From: Thermofilaceae archaeon
GTDB lineage: Archaea; Thermoproteota; Thermoprotei; Thermofilales; Thermofilaceae
Reading direction: 5' to 3'
Assembly: GCA_026986905.1 (NCBI GenBank)
Contig: JALSNQ010000004.1
Location: 1-42,634, forward strand
DNA: 42,634 nucleotides
Position 1 is the first letter of the stretch. Every line of letters begins with the position of its first letter. The notes beneath the pieces were generated by a model, which was not told the DNA's origin, made no database searches, and saw nothing but the letters and a program-made list of their open reading frames with translations. Both the position numbers and the translations under genes were made by a program. This document shows positions 27,398-36,160 of the stretch, one piece after another.

Positions 27398-27553
27398 AAA
27401 TAACGAATATATTATATATTATAATTTTAATATAAACTTGGTTATAAATAAATTTCAGGTTATATTTATATATCAAAAATGTGCTCCATTTACTAGAATG
27501 TAGTGACTTTTAGACAATTTTTATATAGAAAACACTTAAAGAAATATAGCCGT
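27398..27553. promoter_or_regulatory. AT-rich divergent region, promoters of moaA and livJ
   Basis: This very AT-rich stretch carries several TATA-like runs. TTATATAG at 27521-27528 is centred 30 bases before the ATG at 27554, which marks the livJ message as leaderless. Runs at 27406-27418 could drive moaA. No gene is seen in it. Confidence 0.55.
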
Positions 27554-28813
27554 ATGCCGGCTATAACTAAAGAAGCTTTAGCACTACTCATCATTGGAAT
27601 TATAGTGGGTGCAGCCGGGGGCTTCCTTGCAGCGAGCTCCATGAAACCTGCACAGCCGGCACAGCAGGCTGGAGGAAAAAAGATAGTTGAAATACCCATC
27701 GGAGCGCTTCTCCCGCTTACAGGCCCTCTCTCCTCCTTCGCTAAGAAGAATGAGATAGCCCTCCAGATGGCTATAGACGATGTTAACGCGTTCGCCGCGA
27801 AGAGCGGCTCAAAATTCCGGTTTAAGCTCTTAGTAGAAGACACGCAGCTTGACAAGCAGGTTGCCCTTTCCAGGCTTCAGTCTCTTGCGGCACAAAACGT
27901 TAAGATAGTTATAGGGCCGATGGCTAGTGGAGTCCTAGCAGGTATAAAGAACTTCGCTGATAGCAATAAGATCGTAATAATAAGCCAATCCTCCACGGCG
28001 CCGTCACTGGCCATACCAGGCGACTTCGTGTTCAGGCTCGCGCCTACGGATAACTTCCAGTCAAAGGCTCTTGCAAAACTTATCGAGACGAAGGGCTTCA
28101 AGAAGGTGGCGGTAATCTACAGGGGAGACGCGTGGGGAGTCGGGCTCTACGAGGCGTTTGAAAAGAAGTTCACCGCCGATGGAGGCCAGGTGCAGGGAGT
28201 AAAGTATGACCCCAAGGCTAAAGACCTCAGCGGCGAGGTTGCCAAGCTCTCATCTATAGTAAAGAGTATGGGCGAGGGGACGGCGGTGCTAATGATATCC
28301 TTCGAGGACGACGGGATACAGATCATAAAACTTGCGGCGCAGGATCCGACGCTCTCGAGTACGCAGTGGTTTGGTACCGACGGTACGGCGCTTTCCAGCA
28401 AGATAGTGAAGCAGGTGGGTAGCGAGGCTATAAAGCTTGGAGGGGTACTCTCAACAATATTCCAGCCAGCGCGCAACCCTATACAGGCAAACTTCATCGA
28501 GAGGTTCAAGGCAAAGGCAGGCGAGGCGCCGGATGCATACAGTATGAACGCCTACGATGCCGTGTGGATAGCGGCGCTTTCGGTGATGAGCGCGGGGACG
28601 GATGATGGCGCCGTCATAGTTAAGATACTTCCTACGGTAGCCGAGCACTACTTCGGTGTCAGCGGCAATACGATGTTCGACGCCAACGGGGACAGGGCTG
28701 GCGGCGACTATGCGATATGGCAGATCGTGAAGACCGCTAATGGCGCTGAATGGAAGCTTGTGGGCAGCTACAGCGCTTTAAGCGACTCTGTAACATTCTT
28801 CACTAAAAGCTAA
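27554..28813 (+). CDS. livJ: branched-chain amino acid/amide ABC transporter substrate-binding protein
   Basis: This 419-residue periplasmic-type binding protein of the Leu/Ile/Val family (peripla_BP_6) is anchored outside the membrane. An N-terminal hydrophobic segment (LALLIIGIIVGAAGGFLA, about 8-25) serves as signal/anchor, followed by an Ala/Pro/Gln-rich linker. The binding domains begin with IPIGALLPLTGPLSSFAKKNE and include IGPMASGVLAGIKNFADSNK and SQSSTAPSLA. I prefer the ATG at 27554 over a GTG at 27503 because of the TATA box 30 bases ahead. A T-rich tract (28813-28822) follows. The exact ligand (amino acid, peptide, amide or urea) cannot be read from sequence. Confidence 0.9.
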   Translation: MPAITKEALALLIIGIIVGAAGGFLAASSMKPAQPAQQAGGKKIVEIPIGALLPLTGPLSSFAKKNEIALQMAIDDVNAFAAKSGSKFRFKLLVEDTQLDKQVALSRLQSLAAQNVKIVIGPMASGVLAGIKNFADSNKIVIISQSSTAPSLAIPGDFVFRLAPTDNFQSKALAKLIETKGFKKVAVIYRGDAWGVGLYEAFEKKFTADGGQVQGVKYDPKAKDLSGEVAKLSSIVKSMGEGTAVLMISFEDDGIQIIKLAAQDPTLSSTQWFGTDGTALSSKIVKQVGSEAIKLGGVLSTIFQPARNPIQANFIERFKAKAGEAPDAYSMNAYDAVWIAALSVMSAGTDDGAVIVKILPTVAEHYFGVSGNTMFDANGDRAGGDYAIWQIVKTANGAEWKLVGSYSALSDSVTFFTKS

Positions 28814-28848
28814 ATTTTTTCTAATTCTACTGGGGAAAAATTTAAAAA
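28813..28848 (+). terminator. T-rich tract after livJ and TATA-like run before livG
   Basis: AATTTTTTCTAATT right after the livJ stop looks like an archaeal terminator or attenuator. ATTTAAAAAC at 28839-28848 could start a separate livG message. This would let the binding protein be made in excess over the transporter. Confidence 0.35.
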
Positions 28849-28874
28849 CTTTCATATTATTTTGGTGGTTCAGC

Positions 28875-29639
28875 ATGGCCGATGACCCCCTACTAAGGAC
28901 GGTTAACGTGAAGAAGCACTTTGGAGGCGTCGTCGCGTTGGACGGCGTCTCCATAGATGTTGAGCCAGCCAAGGTTACCATGCTTATAGGTCCTAACGGT
29001 AGCGGCAAGAGCACGTTGATAAACGTTATAGGCGGCGCCCTGAAGCCTGATGGAGGCCAAGTAATATATGGTGGCGATGATATCACGGGGCTTCCACCGC
29101 ACAAGCGCTACGCGCTTGGAATAGTACGTACATTTCAGGTTCCAAAGCCCTTCAGGTCTCTAAGCGTGCTTGAAAACATGCTTACGGCCTCGAGGATTCG
29201 CCTCGATGATAGTGCAGCTAAGATACTCTTCTCCTCTAAGTGGGAGTTTGAGGAAAAAAGGCTTATCGAGAAGGCCTTTGAGATACTAAAGCTGTTAAAT
29301 ATAGATCACCTATGGGATGCCCGCTCCGACCAGTTGAGCGGGGGCCAGATGAAGCTTCTAGAAATGGGGAGAGCGCTGATGAGCGACCCCAAGCTGCTGC
29401 TGCTAGACGAGCCCGTCGCCGGCGTGAACCCGACCCTTGCCCACGATATAATGTCACATATCGTTAAGCTTCGAGACGAAATGGGGCTTACGTTCCTCAT
29501 AGTTGAGCACAGGCTGGACATAACGCTCCGCTACGTGGACAAGGTGTACGCGATGCATCAAGGAAGGATTATCTCGAGCGGATCGCCGAGCGACGTCATG
29601 AGCGACCCACATGTAATAGAAGCCTACCTGGGTGATTAG
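28875..29639 (+). CDS. livG: ABC transporter ATP-binding protein, LivG type
   Basis: The protein has 254 residues. Walker A is GPNGSGKST near 38, signature LSGGQMKLLEMGRAL near 155, Walker B LLLLDEPVAGV near 175 and the H-loop in IVEHRLD. The inserted segment between Walker A and the signature (residues 80-140) and the C-terminal SSGSPSDVMSDPHVIEAYLG are typical of LivG. GGTGG at 28864-28868 is its ribosome site. It pairs with LivF on the inner face of the membrane to power uptake. Confidence 0.93.
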   Translation: MADDPLLRTVNVKKHFGGVVALDGVSIDVEPAKVTMLIGPNGSGKSTLINVIGGALKPDGGQVIYGGDDITGLPPHKRYALGIVRTFQVPKPFRSLSVLENMLTASRIRLDDSAAKILFSSKWEFEEKRLIEKAFEILKLLNIDHLWDARSDQLSGGQMKLLEMGRALMSDPKLLLLDEPVAGVNPTLAHDIMSHIVKLRDEMGLTFLIVEHRLDITLRYVDKVYAMHQGRIISSGSPSDVMSDPHVIEAYLGD

Positions 29640-29641
29640 AC

Positions 29642-30361
29642 ATGGCAAATGTATTTGAAATAGACGAGCTAAAGGTCGGGTACGGCAAGCTAGAGATTAT
29701 ACACGGAGTCACATTTAGCGTCGAGAAAAACGAGCTATTCGTGATAGTCGGCCCTAACGGTAGCGGCAAGAGCACGTTGCTCAAAGGGCTATTCGGTTTA
29801 GCTTCGATAAAGGGTGGGAAGATACTCTTCAACGGCGAGGATATAACCAAGCTCCCTCCCCATGAGAGGTCGAAGCTAGGGCTGGCGTATCATCCTCAGC
29901 TCAACAATACCTTCGAGAACCTTACCGTGCGCGAGAATATACTTCTTGCAGGCTACTTCTTGGACAGGGACGAGCTTGAGAGGAGGCTTGAAAACGTGCT
30001 GGAATTTCTCCCCGAGATAAGGGGGTTCATGGAGAGGAAGGTGAAGACCCTTAGTGGGGGTGAGAGGCAGATGGTGGCTTTCGCGATGAATATGATAAAG
30101 GAGCCAAACACCGTGATGTTCGACGAGCCGACAGCCGCCCTGTCCCCGAAAATGGCGGATCTCATATTTGACAGGATCAGGAGGCTAAAGACGGAGTACG
30201 GGCTGACAGTGGTTCTCGTCGAGCAGAACGCCAAAAAGGCGCTGGAAATGGGGGACAGGGCGATGCTCCTAGTTACGGGGTCTATCAAGTATCTCGGCCC
30301 CGCCCAGGAGCTCCTCACCCACGAGGATCTAGCATCCATGTATCTGGGGTTGCGTGATTAG
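29642..30361 (+). CDS. livF: ABC transporter ATP-binding protein, LivF type
   Basis: The 239-residue protein has Walker A GPNGSGKST near 38, signature LSGGERQMVAFAMNM near 139, Walker B TVMFDEPTAAL near 159 and VVLVEQNAKKALEMGDRA, a LivF hallmark. It starts 2 bases after livG. The order livG-livF before the permeases differs from E. coli livKHMGF. Confidence 0.93.
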   Translation: MANVFEIDELKVGYGKLEIIHGVTFSVEKNELFVIVGPNGSGKSTLLKGLFGLASIKGGKILFNGEDITKLPPHERSKLGLAYHPQLNNTFENLTVRENILLAGYFLDRDELERRLENVLEFLPEIRGFMERKVKTLSGGERQMVAFAMNMIKEPNTVMFDEPTAALSPKMADLIFDRIRRLKTEYGLTVVLVEQNAKKALEMGDRAMLLVTGSIKYLGPAQELLTHEDLASMYLGLRD

Positions 30362-30363
30362 CC

Positions 30364-31278
30364 ATGATGTTGGACACTAACATATTGTTGGACGCGCTCG
30401 TGTACAGCAACATGCTGGCCCTCCTCTCGCTAAGCCTTACACTGACTATTATGACTCTGAAGGTGGCGAACTTCGCGCATGGAGACTTGGCTATTATAGG
30501 CGTCTACGGCGCCTACACGTTCCTCATACTTGCACACGTTGCGACGTACCTCACCCTGCCCATAGCCTTTCTTTTCGGCGGCCTCTACGCGCTGCTAAAC
30601 TACGTCTTGGTTTACAGCCCCATGAGGAGGCGGGGAGCGAACTTCGTGATGCTGATGATAGCGTCCATGGCCATAGACATAGCCACGCGCTCCATGCTAC
30701 AGATGTACGCTGACGTGCTGAAGCTGAACTTCAAGGTTTACTCTAGAGCGTTTATATTCAACGACGTCGTCTTCAACATCGCTGGTACACGCGTCAGGGG
30801 CCTCGTGCTGATATCGACTCTATCCGTGGTATCGCTTCTCGCGATATTATACGTCCTACTAATGAAGACGAAGTTTGGCGTAGCGATGAGAGCGGCCATA
30901 GAAAACCCGGCACTGGCGGAGGTTCTAGGTATAAACGTGGAGAAAGTATATGCGACAAGCTGGTTCCTGGCAGGCGGCTTCGCAGGAGTGGCGGGCTTCT
31001 TCCTGCCCTTCAGGATACCCACTTCGCCCGATCTGGGCTTTATAATACTCCTGCCCATATTCGCGGCCTCGATACTGGGCGGGATAAACAGCCTCTCGGG
31101 CGCCGTGATAGGCGGCTACATAGTTGGCGTGTCTGAGATACTGGGCACATACCTGCTGTCGCAGCCACCCATCAACCTGAGCACTGCGTATAGGCCTGCG
31201 ATACCCTTCGCGATACTCATACTAACCCTACTCCTGCTCCCCCAGGGAATAGCTAGTCTGTGGTCAAGGGGTGAGTGA
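30364..31278 (+). CDS. livH: branched-chain ABC transporter permease, LivH type
   Basis: This is a 304-residue membrane protein with about eight spans. The LivH/M loop is seen in FGVAMRAAIENPALAEVLGINVEKVYATSW near residues 171-200, followed by LAGGFAGVAG. The start is one of two adjacent ATG codons (30364/30367). It overlaps livM. Confidence 0.92.
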   Translation: MMLDTNILLDALVYSNMLALLSLSLTLTIMTLKVANFAHGDLAIIGVYGAYTFLILAHVATYLTLPIAFLFGGLYALLNYVLVYSPMRRRGANFVMLMIASMAIDIATRSMLQMYADVLKLNFKVYSRAFIFNDVVFNIAGTRVRGLVLISTLSVVSLLAILYVLLMKTKFGVAMRAAIENPALAEVLGINVEKVYATSWFLAGGFAGVAGFFLPFRIPTSPDLGFIILLPIFAASILGGINSLSGAVIGGYIVGVSEILGTYLLSQPPINLSTAYRPAIPFAILILTLLLLPQGIASLWSRGE

Positions 31279-31279
31279 G

Positions 31280-32332
31280 ATGATAAACCTGTTCCTCCTA
31301 ATGGTTGATATAGGGACGATGTATGGAATATTCCTTATACTAGCTTCGAGCATGGAGCTAGAATACGGCGAGCTAGGTATACCGAACTTCGGTAAGGTGA
31401 TGTTCTTCGCGGCTGGCGCCTTTACAGTTGGAGCACTAGCAGTGAGGATCGGCACTTGGCTTGCAGGCATCACCTGGGAGGGCGAGTTCAAGACTAAGAG
31501 CATACTTTACAGCACGCTCGTAAGTCGATACTTCGCCTCTCATCCGCTCGACGCGATAGCGGTATTCCTCTTTACACTCTTTCTAGCGTCGATTATGGGC
31601 GCGGTTCTCGGCATAGTTGCCTCCTATCCCGCTATAAGGCTAAGGGAAGACTACCTGGCGATAACGCTTATCGCGGCTGGCGAGCTTTTTAGAATCTTCG
31701 GTAGGAACTATGACCCCCTCATAGGAGGCACCATGGGTGTCGGGGTACCCGACGTATTGGCATGGCTCCCCAGCGGCGCTAAAGAGGCTGGTTACATCCT
31801 ACTCTCCCTCTCCTTCGCCGCGGCTACATGGTTGATCCTCTACAGGCTGTCCACCTCGCCCTATGGTAGGACTCTGAGGGCTATACGTGACGAAGAGCTT
31901 GCAGCTTCCACGCTTGGAAAGGACATCGTAAAGTACAGGATGAGGGTTCTCGCCTTAGGCTCGGCAATGGCCGCGGTAGCGGGCGTCATATATGCATTCT
32001 ACATGGGCTCCGTGCTCGCAGACGACTTTAACCCGCTTAAGACCTTCCTAGTAGTTCTGATGGTGGTACTAGGCGGCAGCGGCAACCCCTTCGGTACACT
32101 GGTGGGGGTCGCGGTCTACATTTTGCTGGACAGGACGCTCGCCATACTAAAGCACTACGTCGTCCTGCCCTTCGACATAAACTACTTCGCGATGTTCTTG
32201 TTCGGAGTCCTCCTGCTTCTCGTTCTCATGTACAAGCCGGAGGGCATTATACCTGAAAGGCCGCTGCTCACCGTCAGGGCGAAGTTCTGCAGGAGGGAAG
32301 ACGGAACCCCTGAGAGGAAGCTGTGCGACTAG
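31280..32332 (+). CDS. livM: branched-chain ABC transporter permease, LivM type
   Basis: This protein of about 350 residues has around nine membrane spans. Family features are YPAIRLREDYLAITLIAAGE near 115-134, YGRTLRAIRDEELAASTLGKDIVKYRMRVLALGSAMAAVAG near 195-235 (the EAA-like coupling loop) and VVLGGSGNPFGTLVG. I choose the ATG at 31280 with GGGGTGAG just ahead; a GTG three codons earlier is also open. It ends the livJGFHM operon; a short T-run follows at 32339. Confidence 0.92.
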   Translation: MINLFLLMVDIGTMYGIFLILASSMELEYGELGIPNFGKVMFFAAGAFTVGALAVRIGTWLAGITWEGEFKTKSILYSTLVSRYFASHPLDAIAVFLFTLFLASIMGAVLGIVASYPAIRLREDYLAITLIAAGELFRIFGRNYDPLIGGTMGVGVPDVLAWLPSGAKEAGYILLSLSFAAATWLILYRLSTSPYGRTLRAIRDEELAASTLGKDIVKYRMRVLALGSAMAAVAGVIYAFYMGSVLADDFNPLKTFLVVLMVVLGGSGNPFGTLVGVAVYILLDRTLAILKHYVVLPFDINYFAMFLFGVLLLLVLMYKPEGIIPERPLLTVRAKFCRREDGTPERKLCD

Positions 32333-32337
32333 AAGGC

Positions 32338-32350
32338 CTGTTTTTCATAA
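32338..32350 (+). terminator. T-rich tract after livM
   Basis: CTGTTTTTCATAAATTT follows the livM stop within 10 bases, consistent with a U-tract terminator. A TATA-like GATATATCC near 32393 may start the next message. Confidence 0.35.
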
Positions 32351-32432
32351 ATTTAATTTATTATTAACTAGGTGGCTCTTTTCAACTAAAAACGATATAT
32401 CCTTAGCAGCGTTATCCACGTGGTGAAGTATT

Positions 32433-34571
32433 TTGAACCAGGAGATAGACCCCATACTCAGGCTCCTCAGGCCCGAGAGTGTAGCCGTTATAGGGGCCTC
32501 CAGGCATCCGGAAAAAATAGGCTATCAAGTGGTGAAAAACCTCCTCGAGTCAGGTTTTCCGAGAAATAAAATTTATCCCATAAACCCGCGTGCAAAAGAG
32601 ATTCTGGGTCTAAAGGTTTACCCGTCTATACTAGATGTACCAGAGCCCGTAGACCTGGCCGTGATAGTTGTGCCAGCGCAGATAGTGCCGCGCGTACTAG
32701 AGGAGGCGGGCAGGAAGGGGGTTAAAGCGGCCGCAATAATCACGAGCGGATTCAAGGAGATAGGCAACATCGAGGGCGAACGCAAGCTCGTTGAGATAGC
32801 TAAAAAGTACGGCATGCGTATACTCGGCCCCAATATCGTCGGGATATGCGACACCGTGAAGGGTGTGAACGCGAGCTTCTGCCAGGCACTGCCGAACCCC
32901 GGGGAGATCGCCTTTATAACCCAAAGCGGCGCGCTCGGCATAGCGCTAGTGGGATGGACTAAGATAAAGGGCATAGGGCTCTCGGATCTCGTCAGTATAG
33001 GCAATAAGGCCGACATAAACGAGGTAGACCTAATAGAATTCTTCGGCCGGGATCCCCATACAAAGGTTATCACCGCGTACCTGGAGGGTATAGAGGACGG
33101 CCCCCGCTTCTTGCAGGTAGCCCGCTCTGTGTCTAGGAAAAAGCCCATTATAATACTCAAGGCGGGTAAGGCTAAACGAACCCTGGGAGCGATAAAGTCT
33201 CATACGGGCACCTTGGCTGGCAGCGACGCCGCGTACGACGCGGCTTTCAAGCAGACAGGCGTCGTGAGAGCGCCCTCCTTCATAGCCCTCTTCGACTGGG
33301 CAACGGCCTTCGCTAAGGCGTCCCTGCCACGCGGCGAGAAAGTAGTCATATTGACAAACGGTGGCGGGGCCGGCATAATGGCCACCGATGCAGCGGAGGA
33401 GTGGGGGGTAAACCTTATAGACATCCCCGCCGACCTGGCTAAAAAGCTCCGCCGCCACATGCCGCCTTTCGGCAGCGTTTTTAATCCAGTGGATCTCACA
33501 GGTATGGCTGACGATGACAGCTACTATGGAGCGATGAAAGACCTGTTATTGGACAAGAATGTAGACGCGATAATAGTACTCTACTGCCACACAGCTATAA
33601 CAGACCCCGTACAGATAGCCGACGCCGTGCTCAGGGCGATACAGGAGACGGGGGCGTCTAAGACCGTAGTTGCCTCGTTCATCGGAGGAGAGGAGGTGCT
33701 CTCAGCTTGCGCCAGGCTCACGGAAAACGGCGTGCCGTGCTATGAATCCCCGGAGAAGGCGGTGGCGGCCCTAGGTATGCTCTACAGCTATGTGCGTATG
33801 CGCGAGAAACTTGACAAGAGAACGATGATAAGCGTGGAGCGCGACGTGGAGGCCGCTAAAAGATTGCTCGCCCAGGTGATGGCGGAGGGCCGCAACGTCT
33901 TAACTCCCAGCGAGGCTGCGGAGCTGGCCAGCTACTATGGGATTCCTGTTCTGAAGCGGGTCTTGACTCATAGCCCCGAGGAGGCGGTGGAGGCTGCTAG
34001 GAGGCTCGGGTACCCCGTGGTGCTAGAAGTCGAGTCGCCTGACATCTTGCATAAAAGCGATGTGGGAGGAATACTGATAGACATTAAGAGCGACGAGGAG
34101 GTAAGGGACGCCTACCAGCGTATACTGGACTCCGTGAAGGCGAGGGCCCCCAATGCCAGGATTAAGGGAATAGTTGTTCGACGCATGGCGGAGAAGAGCA
34201 GGGAAGTGATAATAGGCGCCCACCGCGACCCGATATTTGGCCCGCTAATAATGTTCGGCTCGGGAGGAATACTTGTAGAGCTCATAAGGGATGTGAGCTT
34301 CCGTGTAGCGCCCCTAAGCCTGGAAGACGCCTACGACATGGTGGAGGAGACGAAGGCCTACAAGGTGCTTAAGGGGTACCGCGGCGAGCCGCCGGGGGAC
34401 ATAGAGTCGGTGATATATACGCTGCTGAGGGTCTCGCAGCTAATGCTAGACTTGGAGGAAGTAGAGGACGTCGACATAAACCCATTCTTCGTCTACGATA
34501 AGGGCAAGGGAGGACTCGCCGTCGACGTAAAAATAGTACTGCGTAAACCCGAGGAAAAAAGCCGGCAGTAA
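32433..34571 (+). CDS. ADP-forming acyl-CoA (acetate-CoA) synthetase, fused alpha and beta subunits
   Basis: The 712-residue enzyme converts acyl-CoA + ADP + phosphate into acid + CoA + ATP, the energy-conserving last step of sugar and amino acid fermentation in archaea. Residues 10-460 are the alpha part: CoA-binding Rossmann domain ([15 protein letters not shown] at 18-32), then succinyl-CoA-ligase-like domains with the phosphohistidine H257 in [10 protein letters not shown]. Residues 475-705 are the beta ATP-grasp part with the second phospho-His H540 in [10 protein letters not shown]. In Pyrococcus the two parts are separate genes; here they are fused as in Archaeoglobus. The start is TTG with GGTGA 8 bases before. 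Position behind the liv operon suggests use on branched-chain or other amino-acid-derived acyl-CoAs. Confidence 0.93.
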   Translation: MNQEIDPILRLLRPESVAVIGASRHPEKIGYQVVKNLLESGFPRNKIYPINPRAKEILGLKVYPSILDVPEPVDLAVIVVPAQIVPRVLEEAGRKGVKAAAIITSGFKEIGNIEGERKLVEIAKKYGMRILGPNIVGICDTVKGVNASFCQALPNPGEIAFITQSGALGIALVGWTKIKGIGLSDLVSIGNKADINEVDLIEFFGRDPHTKVITAYLEGIEDGPRFLQVARSVSRKKPIIILKAGKAKRTLGAIKSHTGTLAGSDAAYDAAFKQTGVVRAPSFIALFDWATAFAKASLPRGEKVVILTNGGGAGIMATDAAEEWGVNLIDIPADLAKKLRRHMPPFGSVFNPVDLTGMADDDSYYGAMKDLLLDKNVDAIIVLYCHTAITDPVQIADAVLRAIQETGASKTVVASFIGGEEVLSACARLTENGVPCYESPEKAVAALGMLYSYVRMREKLDKRTMISVERDVEAAKRLLAQVMAEGRNVLTPSEAAELASYYGIPVLKRVLTHSPEEAVEAARRLGYPVVLEVESPDILHKSDVGGILIDIKSDEEVRDAYQRILDSVKARAPNARIKGIVVRRMAEKSREVIIGAHRDPIFGPLIMFGSGGILVELIRDVSFRVAPLSLEDAYDMVEETKAYKVLKGYRGEPPGDIESVIYTLLRVSQLMLDLEEVEDVDINPFFVYDKGKGGLAVDVKIVLRKPEEKSRQ

Positions 34572-34572
34572 G

Positions 34573-34863
34573 CTAGGCGCGCTCCACTACTATAAGCCAC
34601 GTTTTTTCGGGCGACCTGTTTAGTAGAGAGGGGTCCTCGGCTACGCTTTTATTTGTCTCCACAACTCTCCCGTTGAAGGGCAGCGAGAGCTCATATATGC
34701 TCTTAAGGCTCTCGAGAGCCACTAGCGGCTCTCCAGCCTTGAAGCTTTCCCCCTCTTTTTTAGTGAACTCTACATAGAGGAACTCCTTGTACTGCTCTAC
34801 AAGGCTCCTCGTAACACCCACGCGGATCCTGCCATTCTCCTCCCTAAGCCATATGTCGCCCAT
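34573..34863 (-). CDS. GcvH-like lipoyl-carrier protein, short form
   Basis: The protein has 96 residues with a single lipoyl domain: VEFTKKEGESFKAGEPLVAL then ESLKSIYELSLPFNGRVVETN, where K54 matches the lipoylated Lys of glycine cleavage H protein. Typical GcvH is about 125-130 residues; the N-terminal and C-terminal ends are shorter here. No other glycine cleavage genes (P, T, L) are in the window, so it may serve glycine cleavage encoded elsewhere or another lipoate-dependent reaction. It is last in the minus-strand run GGPPS-IPK-YjbQ-GcvH and ends convergently one base from the acyl-CoA synthetase gene. Confidence 0.82.
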   Translation of the reverse strand: MGDIWLREENGRIRVGVTRSLVEQYKEFLYVEFTKKEGESFKAGEPLVALESLKSIYELSLPFNGRVVETNKSVAEDPSLLNRSPEKTWLIVVERA

Positions 34864-34872
34864 CCGCTTCCC

Positions 34873-35286
34873 CTATTCGCCGAGGACCTCTACTATAACC
34901 CTCCTAATGGATCTAGGGCCATCCATCTCTACAAGGAATATGTTTTGCCAGGTTCCCCTGATAAGCCGGCCATCCTTTACGGGGAAAACCCTGTCGGCGC
35001 CTATGAACGCCGAGCCCAGGTGCGCCGCCGCGTTATCGTCTATTCTATTGTGCTTCCACCCACCGTTCCTTGGAAACTCCTCCCTTATCTTTTCCAAAAT
35101 ATCCTGCATGAGGCCGCTTTCATGCTCGTTCGCCACTATGGCCGCAGTAGCGTGGGGTGCGAAGACGAGGCAGATACCGTTTCTGACGCCGCTCTCCCTT
35201 ACAGCTTTCTCTACATCATATGTTATGTCTACTAGCTGGTACATCTTATCCGTGGAGAACCTGAGCTCCTTAAAGTACACCTTCAT
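34873..35286 (-). CDS. YjbQ/UPF0047 family protein
   Basis: This is a protein of about 137 residues with the family signature VFAPHATAAIVANEHESGLMQD and the metal-site-like DDNAAAHLGSAFIGADRVFPV and GTWQNIFLVEMDGPRS. E. coli YjbQ has secondary thiamine-phosphate synthase activity; the native role is uncertain. I place the start at the ATG of 35286, with GGGGGTAG just before it; the frame extends upstream to 35334 without family support. It lies 9 bases from the GcvH-like gene, so both are likely cotranscribed. Confidence 0.88.
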   Translation of the reverse strand: MKVYFKELRFSTDKMYQLVDITYDVEKAVRESGVRNGICLVFAPHATAAIVANEHESGLMQDILEKIREEFPRNGGWKHNRIDDNAAAHLGSAFIGADRVFPVKDGRLIRGTWQNIFLVEMDGPRSIRRVIVEVLGE

Positions 35287-35336
35287 ACCTACCCCCTCAT
35301 TGAGACCCGCACACTCTCCGATAAACGTTGACATCG

Positions 35337-36110
35337 CTACACTATTATCCGCGTATACTCCCCCTCTCCGCCCTCAACCATCTCTATAATACTCGACACT
35401 CCGCCTATGGCAACGGGTACACCACGCTGCGCGGCCCAAAAAGCAGCCAAAAGCTTGCGGCGAAGGCCCTGCGTGACATCGACCCCCCTACTCTCCCCTA
35501 CGACCAGCCGGCTCTCCGGGGATATCTCCCTTAAAAGCCTCGCCCCAGGCATGCTGGGCGGCCTGTCGTATACGCCGCCTGCCCCCATCACGTATACCAG
35601 CCTGGACGCGTCTAGGGCTACGGAAAGCCTGGCGGCCACGTCGTCTCCCGAGAGAATGGACGCGCCCCTACGAGTGTCCACTACGACGTCGCCGTAGAGT
35701 ACAGGTACGGCGCCTATCTCGAGAAACGAGTAGACGACGCGTGTATCAAGACGGCACAGCTCCCCGTCCCTGTTAAACGCTATGGCGGACGTCTGGAGAG
35801 GAGACGCCGGCACGCCCGCTGAGAGGAGTTTTCGCGTAAACCTAGTATTCAGGACTGTCATCCAGTATCTAATCTCGGCGAACCCCCTGCTCAAGCGTTG
35901 TGGGGAAACTTTACCGTTAAGGTTGTAGGCGGCGGCTACTGGATGCCCGAAGGATCCGCCGCCATGTATGACTACGAGGCTCCACCCCTTGCTGTACAAG
36001 GCTTTGAGGGCAGAGGCGACGCGGTCAATGTTTTTAGTGTTAACTGTGAAATTCTTTGTTTTATCGGTTATTACGGAGCCCCCAACCTTTACTACGGCTA
36101 GTTTCTCCAC
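35337..36110 (-). CDS. isopentenyl phosphate kinase
   Basis: This 257-residue amino acid kinase-fold enzyme makes isopentenyl diphosphate from isopentenyl phosphate in the alternative archaeal mevalonate pathway. VVKVGGSVITDK (6-17) binds ATP phosphates. HGGGSFGHP has H56 at the position of the catalytic His that separates this family from other kinases. SGDDVAARL and the YVMGAGGVYDRPP segment follow the usual layout. The gene lies 50 bases downstream of GGPP synthase on the same strand, which uses its product. The GTG start is at 36110. Confidence 0.93.
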   Translation of the reverse strand: MEKLAVVKVGGSVITDKTKNFTVNTKNIDRVASALKALYSKGWSLVVIHGGGSFGHPVAAAYNLNGKVSPQRLSRGFAEIRYWMTVLNTRFTRKLLSAGVPASPLQTSAIAFNRDGELCRLDTRVVYSFLEIGAVPVLYGDVVVDTRRGASILSGDDVAARLSVALDASRLVYVMGAGGVYDRPPSMPGARLLREISPESRLVVGESRGVDVTQGLRRKLLAAFWAAQRGVPVAIGGVSSIIEMVEGGEGEYTRIIV

Positions 36111-36160
36111 GTAGGCACCCTTATTTTATTCGTGGAAAGAATAGCGGGGATGTAGGGGGA

